A stretch of 58,012 nucleotides of DNA from Sulfuritalea sp. (GTDB lineage: Bacteria; Pseudomonadota; Gammaproteobacteria; Burkholderiales; Rhodocyclaceae): the NCBI GenBank assembly GCA_030247575.1, contig JAOTRV010000028.1, forward strand, positions 1 through 58,012. The letters are read 5' to 3'. Shown piece after piece: positions 8,122 to 15,832 of the stretch. A program made the position numbers and the translations under genes. The notes under the pieces were generated by a model. That model searched no databases and was not told the DNA's origin. It saw only the letters and a list, made by a program, of their open reading frames with translations. Each line of letters opens with the position of its first letter. The stretch's first letter is position 1.

Positions 8122-9828
8122 CTAAACCGCCTTGACAGTGATAGCGGTATCGCTGTCCTTGTCCGTCAGGTGGATGGCACAGGCGATGCACGGGTCGAAG
8201 GAATGGATGGTGCGCAGCACTTCCAGCGGCTTCTCCGCATCGGCGATCGGCGTGTCGACCAGCGATGCCTCGTACGGCCCGGGTTCGTCCTTGTCGTTGC
8301 GCGGACAGGCATTCCAGGTCGAGGGCACGACGCACTGGTAGTTCTTGATCTTGCCGTTGTCGATCACCACCCAGTGCGACAGCGCACCGCGCGGCGCCTC
8401 GTGGAAGCCGACGCCCATCACTTCGTCCTTGGGGAACACCGGTTTGTTGAACGTCGTCAGGTCGCCCTTGGCCATGTTGCCGAGCAGCGCCGTCCATTGG
8501 TCGGCCAGCATGTCGACGTTGACACAGCAGGAAATCGCCCGCGCGGCATGGCGGCCGATGGTCGAATGCATGGCATCCAGACCGACCTTGGTCTTGGCCA
8601 GTGCCGACACCGTATCGAGCGCCGCCGTCGCGTACTTGGTGGTCGGCACGTGGCCGGCGGCAAGGCCGTTGATCACGCGGGCGAGCGGACCCACCTGCGC
8701 CGGCTTGCCGTAGAAGGTCGGCGACTTCAGCCAGGAATACTTGGCGTCGTCCTTGAAGTCGGTGTAGTTGGGCACCGTCTGGCCCTTGTAGGGATGCAGC
8801 GGGCCGGCCTTGTCGTAGTTGTACCAGGAGTGCTTGACCGCCTCTTCGACGCCCTTGATCCAGTAGTCGTCGTTGAAGGTCTTGATCTGCTTCTGGCCGG
8901 CGAGATTGCCGCCTTCGACAAAGCCGCCCGGGAAGCCGAACTGCGTGCCCTTGGTGTCCAGCGGAACATCCGGCACCGACAGGTAATTGGTGATGCCGCG
9001 GCCCACCTTGGTCCAGTCGGCGTAGAAGGCGCCGACGGCGGCGACGTCGATCAGGTAGACGTTCTTGACGAAATCCGACAACTCGTCGATGAAGCCCTTG
9101 ATCGCCATCAGGCGCTCGACGGTCAGCACCGCCTGCGAATCCGTGGCCAACGGGTTGGCGACTCCGCCGACGGCGACGTTCTGGATGTGCGGCGTCTTGG
9201 CGCCGAGGATGGAGACGATCTTGTTGGCCTTGCGCTGCACTTCCAGCGCCTGCAGGTAGTGCGCCACGGCGAGCAGATTCACTTCGGGCGACAGCTTCAT
9301 CGCCGGATGGCCCCAGTAGCCGTTGGTGAAAATGCCCAACTGGCCGCCATTGACGAAGTGCTTGAGGCGCTCATGCACGCGCCGCATCTCGTGCTTGCTG
9401 TTGAGATGCCAGGACGAGAGGCTTTCGCCCAGCGCCGCGGTCTTGTCCGGATCGGCCTTGAGCGCAGACGTCACGTCCACCCAGTCGAGCGCCGAGAGGT
9501 GATAGAAATGCACGATGAAGTCATGCACCGAGTGCGCCAGCATGATCAGGTTGCGGATGTACTGGGCGTTGAGCGGGATTTCCATCTTCAGCGCGTTTTC
9601 CACGGCCCGCACCGAGGTGATGGCATGCACGGTGGTGCACACGCCGCAGATGCGCTGGGTGATGGCCCAGGCATCGCGCGGATCGCGGCCGAGCAGGATC
9701 AGTTCCACGCCGCGCCACATCTGGCCCGACGACCAGGCCTTCTTGACGCGGCCGCCATCCACGTCTACGTCGATACGCAGGTGGCCCTCGATACGGGTGA
9801 TTGGGTCAATCGTTATGCGCTTGGACAT
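8122..9828 (-). CDS. hybC: [NiFe]-hydrogenase large subunit, Hyb (group 1c-like)
   Basis: 568 residues. The active-site cysteines sit in RICGVC (C61, C64) and DPCIACAIH (C547, C550). The 15-residue tail after His553 is the piece removed by the protease. The start is SKRITIDPITRIEGHLRIDV. Catalyses H2 oxidation at the NiFe(CN)2CO centre on the periplasmic face; it is exported with the small subunit through Tat. Gene order hybO-A-B-C and sequence type place it with E. coli hydrogenase-2-like uptake enzymes, not with the O2-tolerant HoxKGZ type. Confidence 0.97.
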   Translation of the reverse strand: MSKRITIDPITRIEGHLRIDVDVDGGRVKKAWSSGQMWRGVELILLGRDPRDAWAITQRICGVCTTVHAITSVRAVENALKMEIPLNAQYIRNLIMLAHSVHDFIVHFYHLSALDWVDVTSALKADPDKTAALGESLSSWHLNSKHEMRRVHERLKHFVNGGQLGIFTNGYWGHPAMKLSPEVNLLAVAHYLQALEVQRKANKIVSILGAKTPHIQNVAVGGVANPLATDSQAVLTVERLMAIKGFIDELSDFVKNVYLIDVAAVGAFYADWTKVGRGITNYLSVPDVPLDTKGTQFGFPGGFVEGGNLAGQKQIKTFNDDYWIKGVEEAVKHSWYNYDKAGPLHPYKGQTVPNYTDFKDDAKYSWLKSPTFYGKPAQVGPLARVINGLAAGHVPTTKYATAALDTVSALAKTKVGLDAMHSTIGRHAARAISCCVNVDMLADQWTALLGNMAKGDLTTFNKPVFPKDEVMGVGFHEAPRGALSHWVVIDNGKIKNYQCVVPSTWNACPRNDKDEPGPYEASLVDTPIADAEKPLEVLRTIHSFDPCIACAIHLTDKDSDTAITVKAV

Positions 9829-9843
9829 TTTTGTCTCCGTGCT

Positions 9844-10998
9844 TCAGTGAGTGGCTTCTTCCCGGGGCAGCACCGGGAAGCGACGGGTGATGATGATGTA
9901 ACCGAGAACTTCGATTGCGAACATGCCGGCGGTGACAAGAACCTCGGCCAGGGTCGGGAAATAGGTGAAGCCGTCCCCGGTCTCATAGCCGATCAGGAAC
10001 CCGTTCAGGCGCAGCAAGGCGCCGCCGAGCATCAGCAGCACACCGGCAAGGAATAGCTTCGCCGGATTGCGGCGGTTGGTTTCGGCGCCGATCAGGATCA
10101 GGGGGGCGATGAAACAGGCCAGTTCCAGCCAGAACATCAGGGCTTCGACCGAGGGCACGAAAGCCTTGAACAGCGCGCCGCGAACCAGCAGGTCGCCGAG
10201 CCGAACCACGAGATAGACCGCGAGGAAACCCAGCATCACCTTCGCCAACGGCGTCAGCATGTGCATTTCGATCTTGCGCCGATAGGCGGAAGACGCCAGG
10301 CAGGATTCGAACAGCACCACCGCGTAGCCCATGGTGATCGCCGTCAGCAGATACAGCAGGGGCAGAATCGGCGTCTGCCACAGCGGGTGAATCTGCACAC
10401 CCATCACCACCAGAAGCGTGCCGAGCGAAGACTGGTGCATCATCGGCAGCACGGTGCCCAGCGCGATGATGAAGAACATCGCCTTGCCGAGCTTCTTCTT
10501 GGCGTCGGTCTTTCCCATCGCTTCGAGGAAGGTCGGCGAGAACTCGATCCACATCACCATGATGTAGAGCGTGATGCACACCGCCACCTCGAACATCACC
10601 GAGTTGGGATTGATCGACCCTGGCCAGAACATGTTCCACACGTTCCACCAGCGGCCGAGGTCGAAGATGACCCCGGCACCGGCCAGCGTGTAGCCGAACA
10701 GGCTGGCCAGCAGGGCCGGCCGCACCAGCGGATGGTATTCACCCTTGTTGAAGATGTAGACCAGCATCGCCACCGAGAAGCCGCCGCAGGCGAAGGCCGA
10801 GCCGATGATGACATCGACGACGACCCAGATGCCCCACGGATAGCCGTCGTTGAGGCCGGTGACGGCGCCGAGCCCGAACAGGAAACGCACCATCAGGATT
10901 GCCGCCATCAGCGCGATGAGCACGCCGCAGCTCAGCGTCACGATGTTGACCAGGCTGCCGCCTACCGGCGCGGGCGCCGCATGTTGATGATTGGCCAT
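9844..10998 (-). CDS. hybB: Hydrogenase membrane subunit HybB (NrfD/PsrC family)
   Basis: 384 residues with about ten hydrophobic helices (for example VNIVTLSCGVLIALMAAILM, LLVVMGVQIHPLWQTPILPL and LVTAGMFAIEVLGYIII). NrfD-family proteins carry no haem; they take electrons from the HybA ferredoxin subunit and reduce quinone. The conserved segment LNDGYPWGIWVVVDVIIGSAFACGG is visible. It is 2 bp from hybA and 15 bp from hybC. Confidence 0.95.
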   Translation of the reverse strand: MANHQHAAPAPVGGSLVNIVTLSCGVLIALMAAILMVRFLFGLGAVTGLNDGYPWGIWVVVDVIIGSAFACGGFSVAMLVYIFNKGEYHPLVRPALLASLFGYTLAGAGVIFDLGRWWNVWNMFWPGSINPNSVMFEVAVCITLYIMVMWIEFSPTFLEAMGKTDAKKKLGKAMFFIIALGTVLPMMHQSSLGTLLVVMGVQIHPLWQTPILPLLYLLTAITMGYAVVLFESCLASSAYRRKIEMHMLTPLAKVMLGFLAVYLVVRLGDLLVRGALFKAFVPSVEALMFWLELACFIAPLILIGAETNRRNPAKLFLAGVLLMLGGALLRLNGFLIGYETGDGFTYFPTLAEVLVTAGMFAIEVLGYIIITRRFPVLPREEATH

Positions 10999-11000
10999 GA

Positions 11001-12056
11001 TCAGCTCTCCTCCTTGCCGGACGACTCATCGTCGGGCTTGACGTTGCGCTTGGCGACGTAGGTCATTGCACCGAGCACGGCGAACGGCATGATCAGGTTG
11101 CCGTAGAGCGTGTGCTGGATGGTCTCGGACATGGCCGCCGCCGCATCCGGCGGCAGGTCAGGCATGCCGACCTTCTGGAAATTGACGCCGGAGAGCTTGA
11201 GCACTTGCGTGCCGCCGTACTCCTTCTCGCCATAGACGTGCTGCAGGTACTTGCCGGCGGGCGTCTCGTAGCTCTGGTCCGGTTCGTTGCGCCAGCCCTT
11301 GCGCTTCCTTTCACCCTTGCCGTCTTCCTTGCCTTGCAGCATCTTTTCCTGTGCATGACGCAGATGGCCGCGCGGGAAGCGGTTCAGTTCGCCCGGCTTC
11401 ATCGCCAGGCGGCGCTTGGCCTCGGCCAGCAGGTCCTCGGTGCGGCCGAACAAGGTCGCCCCGGTCGGGCATACCTCGGCGCATGCCGAGTAATGACCGT
11501 CCTTGTGCCGATGACGACACAGCTCGCACTTGCCGATACGGCCGGTGGGCGAGTCGTACTGGTATTTCGGAATGCCGAAGGGACAGGCGGCAACGCAATA
11601 CCGGCAGCCGATGCACTTGTCGGGGTTGTAGCCGACCACGCCGGTTTCCGGGTCCTTGGTCATCGCCGACACCGGGCAGGCCGAGACGCAGGACGGATCG
11701 CCGCAGTGCATGCAGGAGGTCTTCATGAACGCATAGCCGTTCGTCTCCTGGTCCTTCGCATCCATGGTGCCGTTGCGGTACATCTTGATCAGGTTGAAGG
11801 TATAGCCCGAGGTATCCAGCGGCGTATCCCACAGATGATCGACGGTGGAAAACTCCGGTGGATTGTTGTTGGCCTCCTTGCAGGCGGCGACACAAGCCTT
11901 GCAGCCGACGCAGAGCGTCGCGTCGTAGAGCAGGCCGAGCGCTTCGGGCGGCCGCGGCCTGGTTTCCCTGGCCAGCGCCGGCGCGGCCGCGACGCATGCC
12001 GTGGCTGCCGCCCCGCTCGCGAGGACACCCTTGAGAAAGTCTCGCCGGGTGTTCAT
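11001..12056 (-). CDS. hybA: Hydrogenase ferredoxin-like subunit HybA
   Basis: 351 residues, ATG at 12056. A Tat signal MNTRRDFLKGVLASG precedes four iron-sulfur cysteine groups: CVGCKACVAAC, CMHCGDPSCVSAC, CIGCRYCVAAC and CELC/CAEVC. A hydrophobic C-terminal helix near residues 320-340 (GNLIMPFAVLGAMTYVA) anchors it. It passes electrons from the small subunit HybO to HybB. It starts 2 bp after the hybO stop. Confidence 0.96.
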   Translation of the reverse strand: MNTRRDFLKGVLASGAAATACVAAAPALARETRPRPPEALGLLYDATLCVGCKACVAACKEANNNPPEFSTVDHLWDTPLDTSGYTFNLIKMYRNGTMDAKDQETNGYAFMKTSCMHCGDPSCVSACPVSAMTKDPETGVVGYNPDKCIGCRYCVAACPFGIPKYQYDSPTGRIGKCELCRHRHKDGHYSACAEVCPTGATLFGRTEDLLAEAKRRLAMKPGELNRFPRGHLRHAQEKMLQGKEDGKGERKRKGWRNEPDQSYETPAGKYLQHVYGEKEYGGTQVLKLSGVNFQKVGMPDLPPDAAAAMSETIQHTLYGNLIMPFAVLGAMTYVAKRNVKPDDESSGKEES

Positions 12057-12058
12057 GA

Positions 12059-13258
12059 TTACACCCCGGCCTTGTCGGCAGAAAGCTTGCCGGCGTCGTT
12101 GGCGCGCTCGGCTTCCTCGGCCGCATGGGAGAGGCCGAGATTGCGCGTCAGCATGATCGCCGCGCCGGCCGCCGCACCCGCCACCGCAGCCACGGCTGCG
12201 GCCGAAGCGAAGGAAGCGGCTTTGCCCTGCTCTTCGACGATGCGCGGATATTGCAGCGGCGGCGTGACGTTGAGCATCTTGGCGACCTGATGGATCGGCT
12301 TCTGGAAGCCCACGCCCTTCTCGGTGCAGCCGATGCAGGGATGGCCGCAACCGACCGGCCAATTGTTCTCGCCCGCATCGCCGAAGCCCAGCGTCGAGCA
12401 ATTCGCATAAGTCTCCGGCCCCTTGCAGCCAAGCTTGTAAAGGCAGTAGCCTTGGCGGTGGCCCGCATCGCCGAACTCCATCGCGAAGCGGCCCGCGTCG
12501 AAATGGGCGCGGCGCTCGCAGTTCTCGTGGATCAGGCGCGAGTAGGCAAACTTCGGTCGACCCAGCTTGTCCACTTCGGGCAGCTTGCCGAAGGTCAGAA
12601 AATGCACGACCGTCGCGAGGAAGTTGTAGGGGTTGGGCGGACAGCCGGGAATTGTCACCACCGGCTTGCCGAGCACCTCGGCGACACCGGCCGAACCCGT
12701 CGGACTCGAATCCGACAACGGCGAAATCGTCGAGGGCATGCCGCCCCAGGACGCGCAGGAACCGATGGCGATCACCGCCGCCGCATCGGCCGCGCATTCC
12801 TTGACCATGTCGATGGCGGTCTGGCCGCCGATCTTGCAGTAGATGCCTTTCTCCTTGGTCGGGATCGCGCCTTCGACCACCAGCACATACTTGCCCTTGT
12901 TTGCCTTCATCGCCGCCTTGCGCGCGGCTTCGGCCTGGTGGCCCGCGGCGGCCATCAGGGTCTCGTGGTAGTCGAGGGAGATCACGTCGAGGATCAGCTT
13001 CTCCAGCGTCGGATGCTCGGCGCGCAGCAGCGACTCGGAGCAACCCGTGCATTCCTGGAAGTGCAGCCAGATCACTGAAGGCCGCTTGGCGGCTTCGATC
13101 GCCTTGGCCACTGCCGCCTCGGCACCGCTGGGCAGGCCCATGGTCACGGCCAGCGTGGCACAAAACTGCAGGAACTCGCGCCGCGGCATTTCGAGGCGCT
13201 GCTCGACTTCTTGCAGAGTCTTGCGGCCCGTTTCAAAGATTTCGTTCATGTCGCCCAT
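12059..13258 (-). CDS. hybO: [NiFe]-hydrogenase small subunit HybO, standard (not six-cysteine) type
   Basis: 399 residues from ATG 13258, chosen because a GGAGGGAG site lies about 10 bases upstream; ATG 13249 is an alternative. The Tat motif is PRREFLQFCATLAVTMG (residues about 25-41). The proximal-cluster motif reads ECTGCSES (C70, Gly72, C73), where O2-tolerant enzymes have CTCC. The second extra cysteine is also absent (GSCASWGGMPS). Further ligands are PGCPPNPYNFL, HENCERRAHFD, GCKGPETYANCS and GHPCIGCTEKG. A C-terminal Ala-rich helix (about 355-380) can anchor it. It is the first gene of the long hydrogenase operon. Confidence 0.96.
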   Translation of the reverse strand: MGDMNEIFETGRKTLQEVEQRLEMPRREFLQFCATLAVTMGLPSGAEAAVAKAIEAAKRPSVIWLHFQECTGCSESLLRAEHPTLEKLILDVISLDYHETLMAAAGHQAEAARKAAMKANKGKYVLVVEGAIPTKEKGIYCKIGGQTAIDMVKECAADAAAVIAIGSCASWGGMPSTISPLSDSSPTGSAGVAEVLGKPVVTIPGCPPNPYNFLATVVHFLTFGKLPEVDKLGRPKFAYSRLIHENCERRAHFDAGRFAMEFGDAGHRQGYCLYKLGCKGPETYANCSTLGFGDAGENNWPVGCGHPCIGCTEKGVGFQKPIHQVAKMLNVTPPLQYPRIVEEQGKAASFASAAAVAAVAGAAAGAAIMLTRNLGLSHAAEEAERANDAGKLSADKAGV

Positions 13259-13313
13259 GTCTGCTGTCTCCCTCCAAGAGCCAGGCCGCGTCCGGACCTG
13301 ATGCTCAAGTGAT

Positions 13314-13329
13314 AGCAAACCTCGGGCCA
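13314..13329 (-). promoter_or_regulatory. Sigma-54 (-24/-12) promoter for the hyb/hyp operon
   Basis: The minus strand reads TGGCCCGAGGTTTGCT. It matches the TGGCACG-N4-TTGCW consensus at all conserved positions except one A-to-C change, with exactly ten bases between the invariant GG and GC. It lies 56 bases upstream of the hybO start, which leaves a leader of about 44 bases. Sigma-54 promoters driven by HoxA/HupR-type activators are known for hydrogenase operons, so this fits. No activator gene is seen in the window. Confidence 0.8.
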
Positions 13330-13360
13330 GCTTCGCGAAGTCTTTGTCTCTACTGTGGAT

Positions 13361-13372
13361 TCAAGGCCTTGA
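13361..13372. promoter_or_regulatory. 12-bp palindrome upstream of the sigma-54 promoter
   Basis: TCAAGGCCTTGA is a perfect palindrome about 30 bp upstream of the -24 element. It is too close for a classical enhancer but could bind a modulating factor. Function unknown. Confidence 0.35.
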
Positions 13373-13405
13373 GCGCTGTGCGGTGCAACATAGCCGAGGT
13401 CGCAT

Positions 13406-13432
13406 GGTTAGCCTGTTGCCACTTTGCTAACC
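13406..13432. promoter_or_regulatory. Inverted repeat GGTTAGC-N13-GCTAACC upstream of hybO
   Basis: Perfect 7-bp arms about 80-100 bp upstream of the sigma-54 promoter, the usual distance for an enhancer-binding protein. Candidate upstream activating site for a HoxA/HupR-like regulator (inference from position only). Confidence 0.45.
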
Positions 13433-13441
13433 GCCTGGAAA

Positions 13442-13463
13442 GCGGCATCTGTACAGATGCCGC
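13442..13463. promoter_or_regulatory. Perfect 22-bp palindrome between chrA and hybO
   Basis: The arm GCGGCATCTGT is followed directly by its exact reverse complement, with no spacer. It may be the second half of an upstream activating region for the sigma-54 promoter, or a 3' hairpin for the chrBA transcript. There is no T-run on the minus strand. Confidence 0.5.
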
Positions 13464-13504
13464 ATGGCGCCGGACAATCGGCTCTCGACGCGGGCAGCCC
13501 GCGC

Positions 13505-14854
13505 TCAGCGCACGAAAGACAAGCCGAGTCCGACCAGGGCGCAGACGCCGATGACTTTCATGATGTCGGCCTTGTATTTCCACAGCGCCACAAACGAAAC
13601 GACGGCGATGACGACCGGAGTCGCGTCGAATGGCCCGCCGAAGGGCGCCGCCGCGCTGGCTTGGGGCCAGAAGGTGTGCCATGCGAAGAAGGCCGCCAGA
13701 TTGAGGATCACGCCGACCACCGCGGCCGTGATGGCCGTCAGCGGCGCAGTGAATCTCAGTTCGCCGCGAGTGGCCTCTACCATCGGTCCGCCGGCGAGGA
13801 CGAAGAAGAAAGACGGCAGGAAGGTGAAGAAGGTTGCCACCGCGGCCCCGGCGATCCCCGCCGCCATTGGATTGGCGGACACAGCTTTGGCTACGCCGCC
13901 CAGGTAGCCGACCCATGTAACCACCATGATCAACGGGCCCGGTGTGGTTTCGCCCAGCGCCAGCCCGTCCATCATCTGCGGACCGGTCAGCCAACCGAAG
14001 TGCTCGACGGCGCCCTGATAGACATAGGGCAGTACGGCGTATGCACCACCGATGGTGAGGAAGGCGGCCTTGGTGAAGAATTCACCCAGTTGGTAGAGAT
14101 CCTTGCTGCCGCTGATCGCCAGCATGGCCGCCGCCCAGATCGCGACGAAAGCGATGACGGTGGCGACGAACTTGCCCCAGCTGAATTTCGCATGTGCCGG
14201 AGGTGGCGTATCGTCGTCGATGATCGCCGGACCAAGTTTGCTGGCGCCGCCTTTTCCATGAGTTCCCCCGCCTGCCGCAAACTTGGCCGGCATCAGCTTG
14301 CCGCCGATGGCGCCGAGAATGGCCGCCGCCAGCACGATCCAGGGGAAGTCGATATCGAAAAAGAAGATGCCGACGAAGGCCAGCAAGGCAATGCCGAGCA
14401 TCACCTTGTTCCTGACCGCGCGCGAGCCGATGCGCCAGGCGGCGAACAGCACCACGGCGACCACCGCGGGCCTGATGCCGTAGAAGATGCCCTGCACCAC
14501 AGGCATGTCGCCGAAGGAAAGATAAATTCCGGCGAGCAGCGAGAGCAGCACAAAGGCCGGCAGGAAGAACAGCACGCCCGCGATCACGCCGCCCCTGACG
14601 CCGTGCATCAACCAGCTGATGTAGATCGCGAGCTGCGTCGCCTCCGGACCCGGCAACAGCATGCAATAGTTGAGCGCATGCAGGTAGCGATGCTCCGAGA
14701 TCCAGCGCCGGCGCTCGACCAGCTCCTGGTGCATCATCGCGATCTGCCCGGCCGGTCCGCCGAAGCTGATGAAGCCGAGCTTGAGCCAGTATCTGAAGGC
14801 TTCGCCGAGAGTCGGAACCGGCGGTACGGCGACGGGGACGGCGGCTTCGCTCAT
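13505..14854 (-). CDS. chrA: Chromate efflux transporter ChrA
   Basis: 449 residues, CHR family, two homologous membrane halves. The N-half motif is GEAFRYWLKLGFISFGGPAGQIAMMHQELVERRRW and LLPGPEATQLAIYISWLMHG; the C-half has FTKAAFLTIGGAYAVLPYV and LALGETTPGPLIMVVTWVGYLGG. It exports chromate from the cytoplasm. The start overlaps the chrB stop by 4 bp. The N-terminal tail AVPPVPTLGE matches the 27-bp dispersed repeat (copy B). Confidence 0.96.
   Translation of the reverse strand: MSEAAVPVAVPPVPTLGEAFRYWLKLGFISFGGPAGQIAMMHQELVERRRWISEHRYLHALNYCMLLPGPEATQLAIYISWLMHGVRGGVIAGVLFFLPAFVLLSLLAGIYLSFGDMPVVQGIFYGIRPAVVAVVLFAAWRIGSRAVRNKVMLGIALLAFVGIFFFDIDFPWIVLAAAILGAIGGKLMPAKFAAGGGTHGKGGASKLGPAIIDDDTPPPAHAKFSWGKFVATVIAFVAIWAAAMLAISGSKDLYQLGEFFTKAAFLTIGGAYAVLPYVYQGAVEHFGWLTGPQMMDGLALGETTPGPLIMVVTWVGYLGGVAKAVSANPMAAGIAGAAVATFFTFLPSFFFVLAGGPMVEATRGELRFTAPLTAITAAVVGVILNLAAFFAWHTFWPQASAAAPFGGPFDATPVVIAVVSFVALWKYKADIMKVIGVCALVGLGLSFVR
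14805..14831 (-). repeat. 27-bp dispersed repeat, copy B (inside chrA)
   Basis: The minus strand reads CGCCGT, six bases, GGTTCCGACTCT, CGG. It encodes AVPPVPTLG in frame near the ChrA N-terminus. Slightly diverged in the middle (GTTC instead of GCGC). Confidence 0.7.
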
Positions 14855-15759
14855 CGCGACTCTCCTTGCTGGCAGCTCCGGTAAAGGTTGTCGAAGAGAC
14901 GGCTCGCCTCGGTCAGCAATTTGTCGTCATCGGGCGCGGCAGCTCGTGCGCCGGCCAGCACGGCCTCGATGCCCGCCGCCTCGGCTACCGGCACGCCGCC
15001 GACGTCGAGGCAATGCACGATGGCCGCGATGCGCGCCAGCGCCGGATCGCTGTCGAGACCGAAGCTCGCCGCCAGCACTTCGAAGGTGACGCGGCCATCG
15101 ATGTGGGTGAAGGCCGCGCCGTCGAAGTCGAAGCCGAGCGCTGCCTTCGGGCATTTCTTCGGATTATCGAGCCAGAGAAATTTCGCCTTGCGATCGATGA
15201 ATCGCCGGATCAGCCAGGCGGATGCCATGCGATCCACCCAGAGGTCTTTTCGCGTCGCCCAGGTTCGCCCCTGAAAGTCGACGCTGGCGAGACGGCGAAT
15301 GCGGCCCGAAACCGCCACCGGTTCGCCGCCGGCGGCCGCTTCGAGCGCGGTGAAGGCATCCCGGGCCTGACGCTGCGCCTCGCCGGGAAAATAGTCGATG
15401 GCGACCAGCGCCGCCAGGTCCCGGCGCAGCCCGCGCAGCGCCTTGGCATCTGCGGCATCAGGCCGCGCCATCGCCGTCAGCAGGCGCGCATACTCCTCGG
15501 TCCGATCGAACAGCGCGACGATTTTCGCCTGCTGCACTTCGTCGCGCCCGCCAAGACGGAAGATATCGGCACTGCCCTGCACCGTGCGAACCTCGTCCGC
15601 GATCTGTTCCAATGCAGCGGCATGTTCGGCCGACTCCGGCAGCAGATACACGCCGTCACGCAAGGTCGCACAACCCAAGGCGCGCAGCGCGCGCCAGATG
15701 CGCATGCGGCCGGCGGATTGCCGCGTCGGCAGACTGGCGAAAAGGACGAGAAACTCCAT
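14851..15759 (-). CDS. chrB: Chromate resistance regulator/sensor ChrB
   Basis: 302 residues with the two ChrB domains: an N-terminal part (MEFLVLFASLPTRQSAGRMRIWRALRALGCATLRDGVYLLP) and a C-terminal part (ATRKDLWVDRMASAWLIRRFIDRKAKFLW, HIDGRVTFEVLAASFGL). ChrB is described as a chromate-responsive regulator of chrA. It overlaps chrA by 4 bp. The start codon follows an inverted repeat directly with no Shine-Dalgarno sequence. Confidence 0.93.
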   Translation of the reverse strand: MEFLVLFASLPTRQSAGRMRIWRALRALGCATLRDGVYLLPESAEHAAALEQIADEVRTVQGSADIFRLGGRDEVQQAKIVALFDRTEEYARLLTAMARPDAADAKALRGLRRDLAALVAIDYFPGEAQRQARDAFTALEAAAGGEPVAVSGRIRRLASVDFQGRTWATRKDLWVDRMASAWLIRRFIDRKAKFLWLDNPKKCPKAALGFDFDGAAFTHIDGRVTFEVLAASFGLDSDPALARIAAIVHCLDVGGVPVAEAAGIEAVLAGARAAAPDDDKLLTEASRLFDNLYRSCQQGESR

Positions 15760-15761
15760 GG

Positions 15762-15790
15762 GTGTTCACATCGACAAGTGATGTAAACAC
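15762..15790. promoter_or_regulatory. Inverted-repeat operator in front of chrB
   Basis: Arms GTGTTCACATC and GATGTAAACAC are separated by 7 bp and match at 10 of 11 positions. The repeat lies between the putative -10 box and the chrB ATG, so a bound protein would block transcription. The likely ligand is ChrB itself (autoregulation, inference). Confidence 0.7.
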
Positions 15791-15819
15791 TATAACTGCT
15801 TTATTAACTTTATTACAAT
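15787..15819 (-). promoter_or_regulatory. Sigma-70-like promoter of chrBA
   Basis: On the minus strand TTGTAA (-35) and TATAGT (-10) are spaced by 18 bp in an AT-rich stretch. The expected transcript start falls within the inverted repeat at 15762-15790. Confidence 0.5.
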
Positions 15820-15832
15820 CTTCTTGCTCGAC

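Noticed and set aside
7786-10056. Long plus-strand open frame opposite hupD and hybC
   Set aside because: Shadow frame created by third-position GC; the opposite strand carries unmistakable hydrogenase genes.
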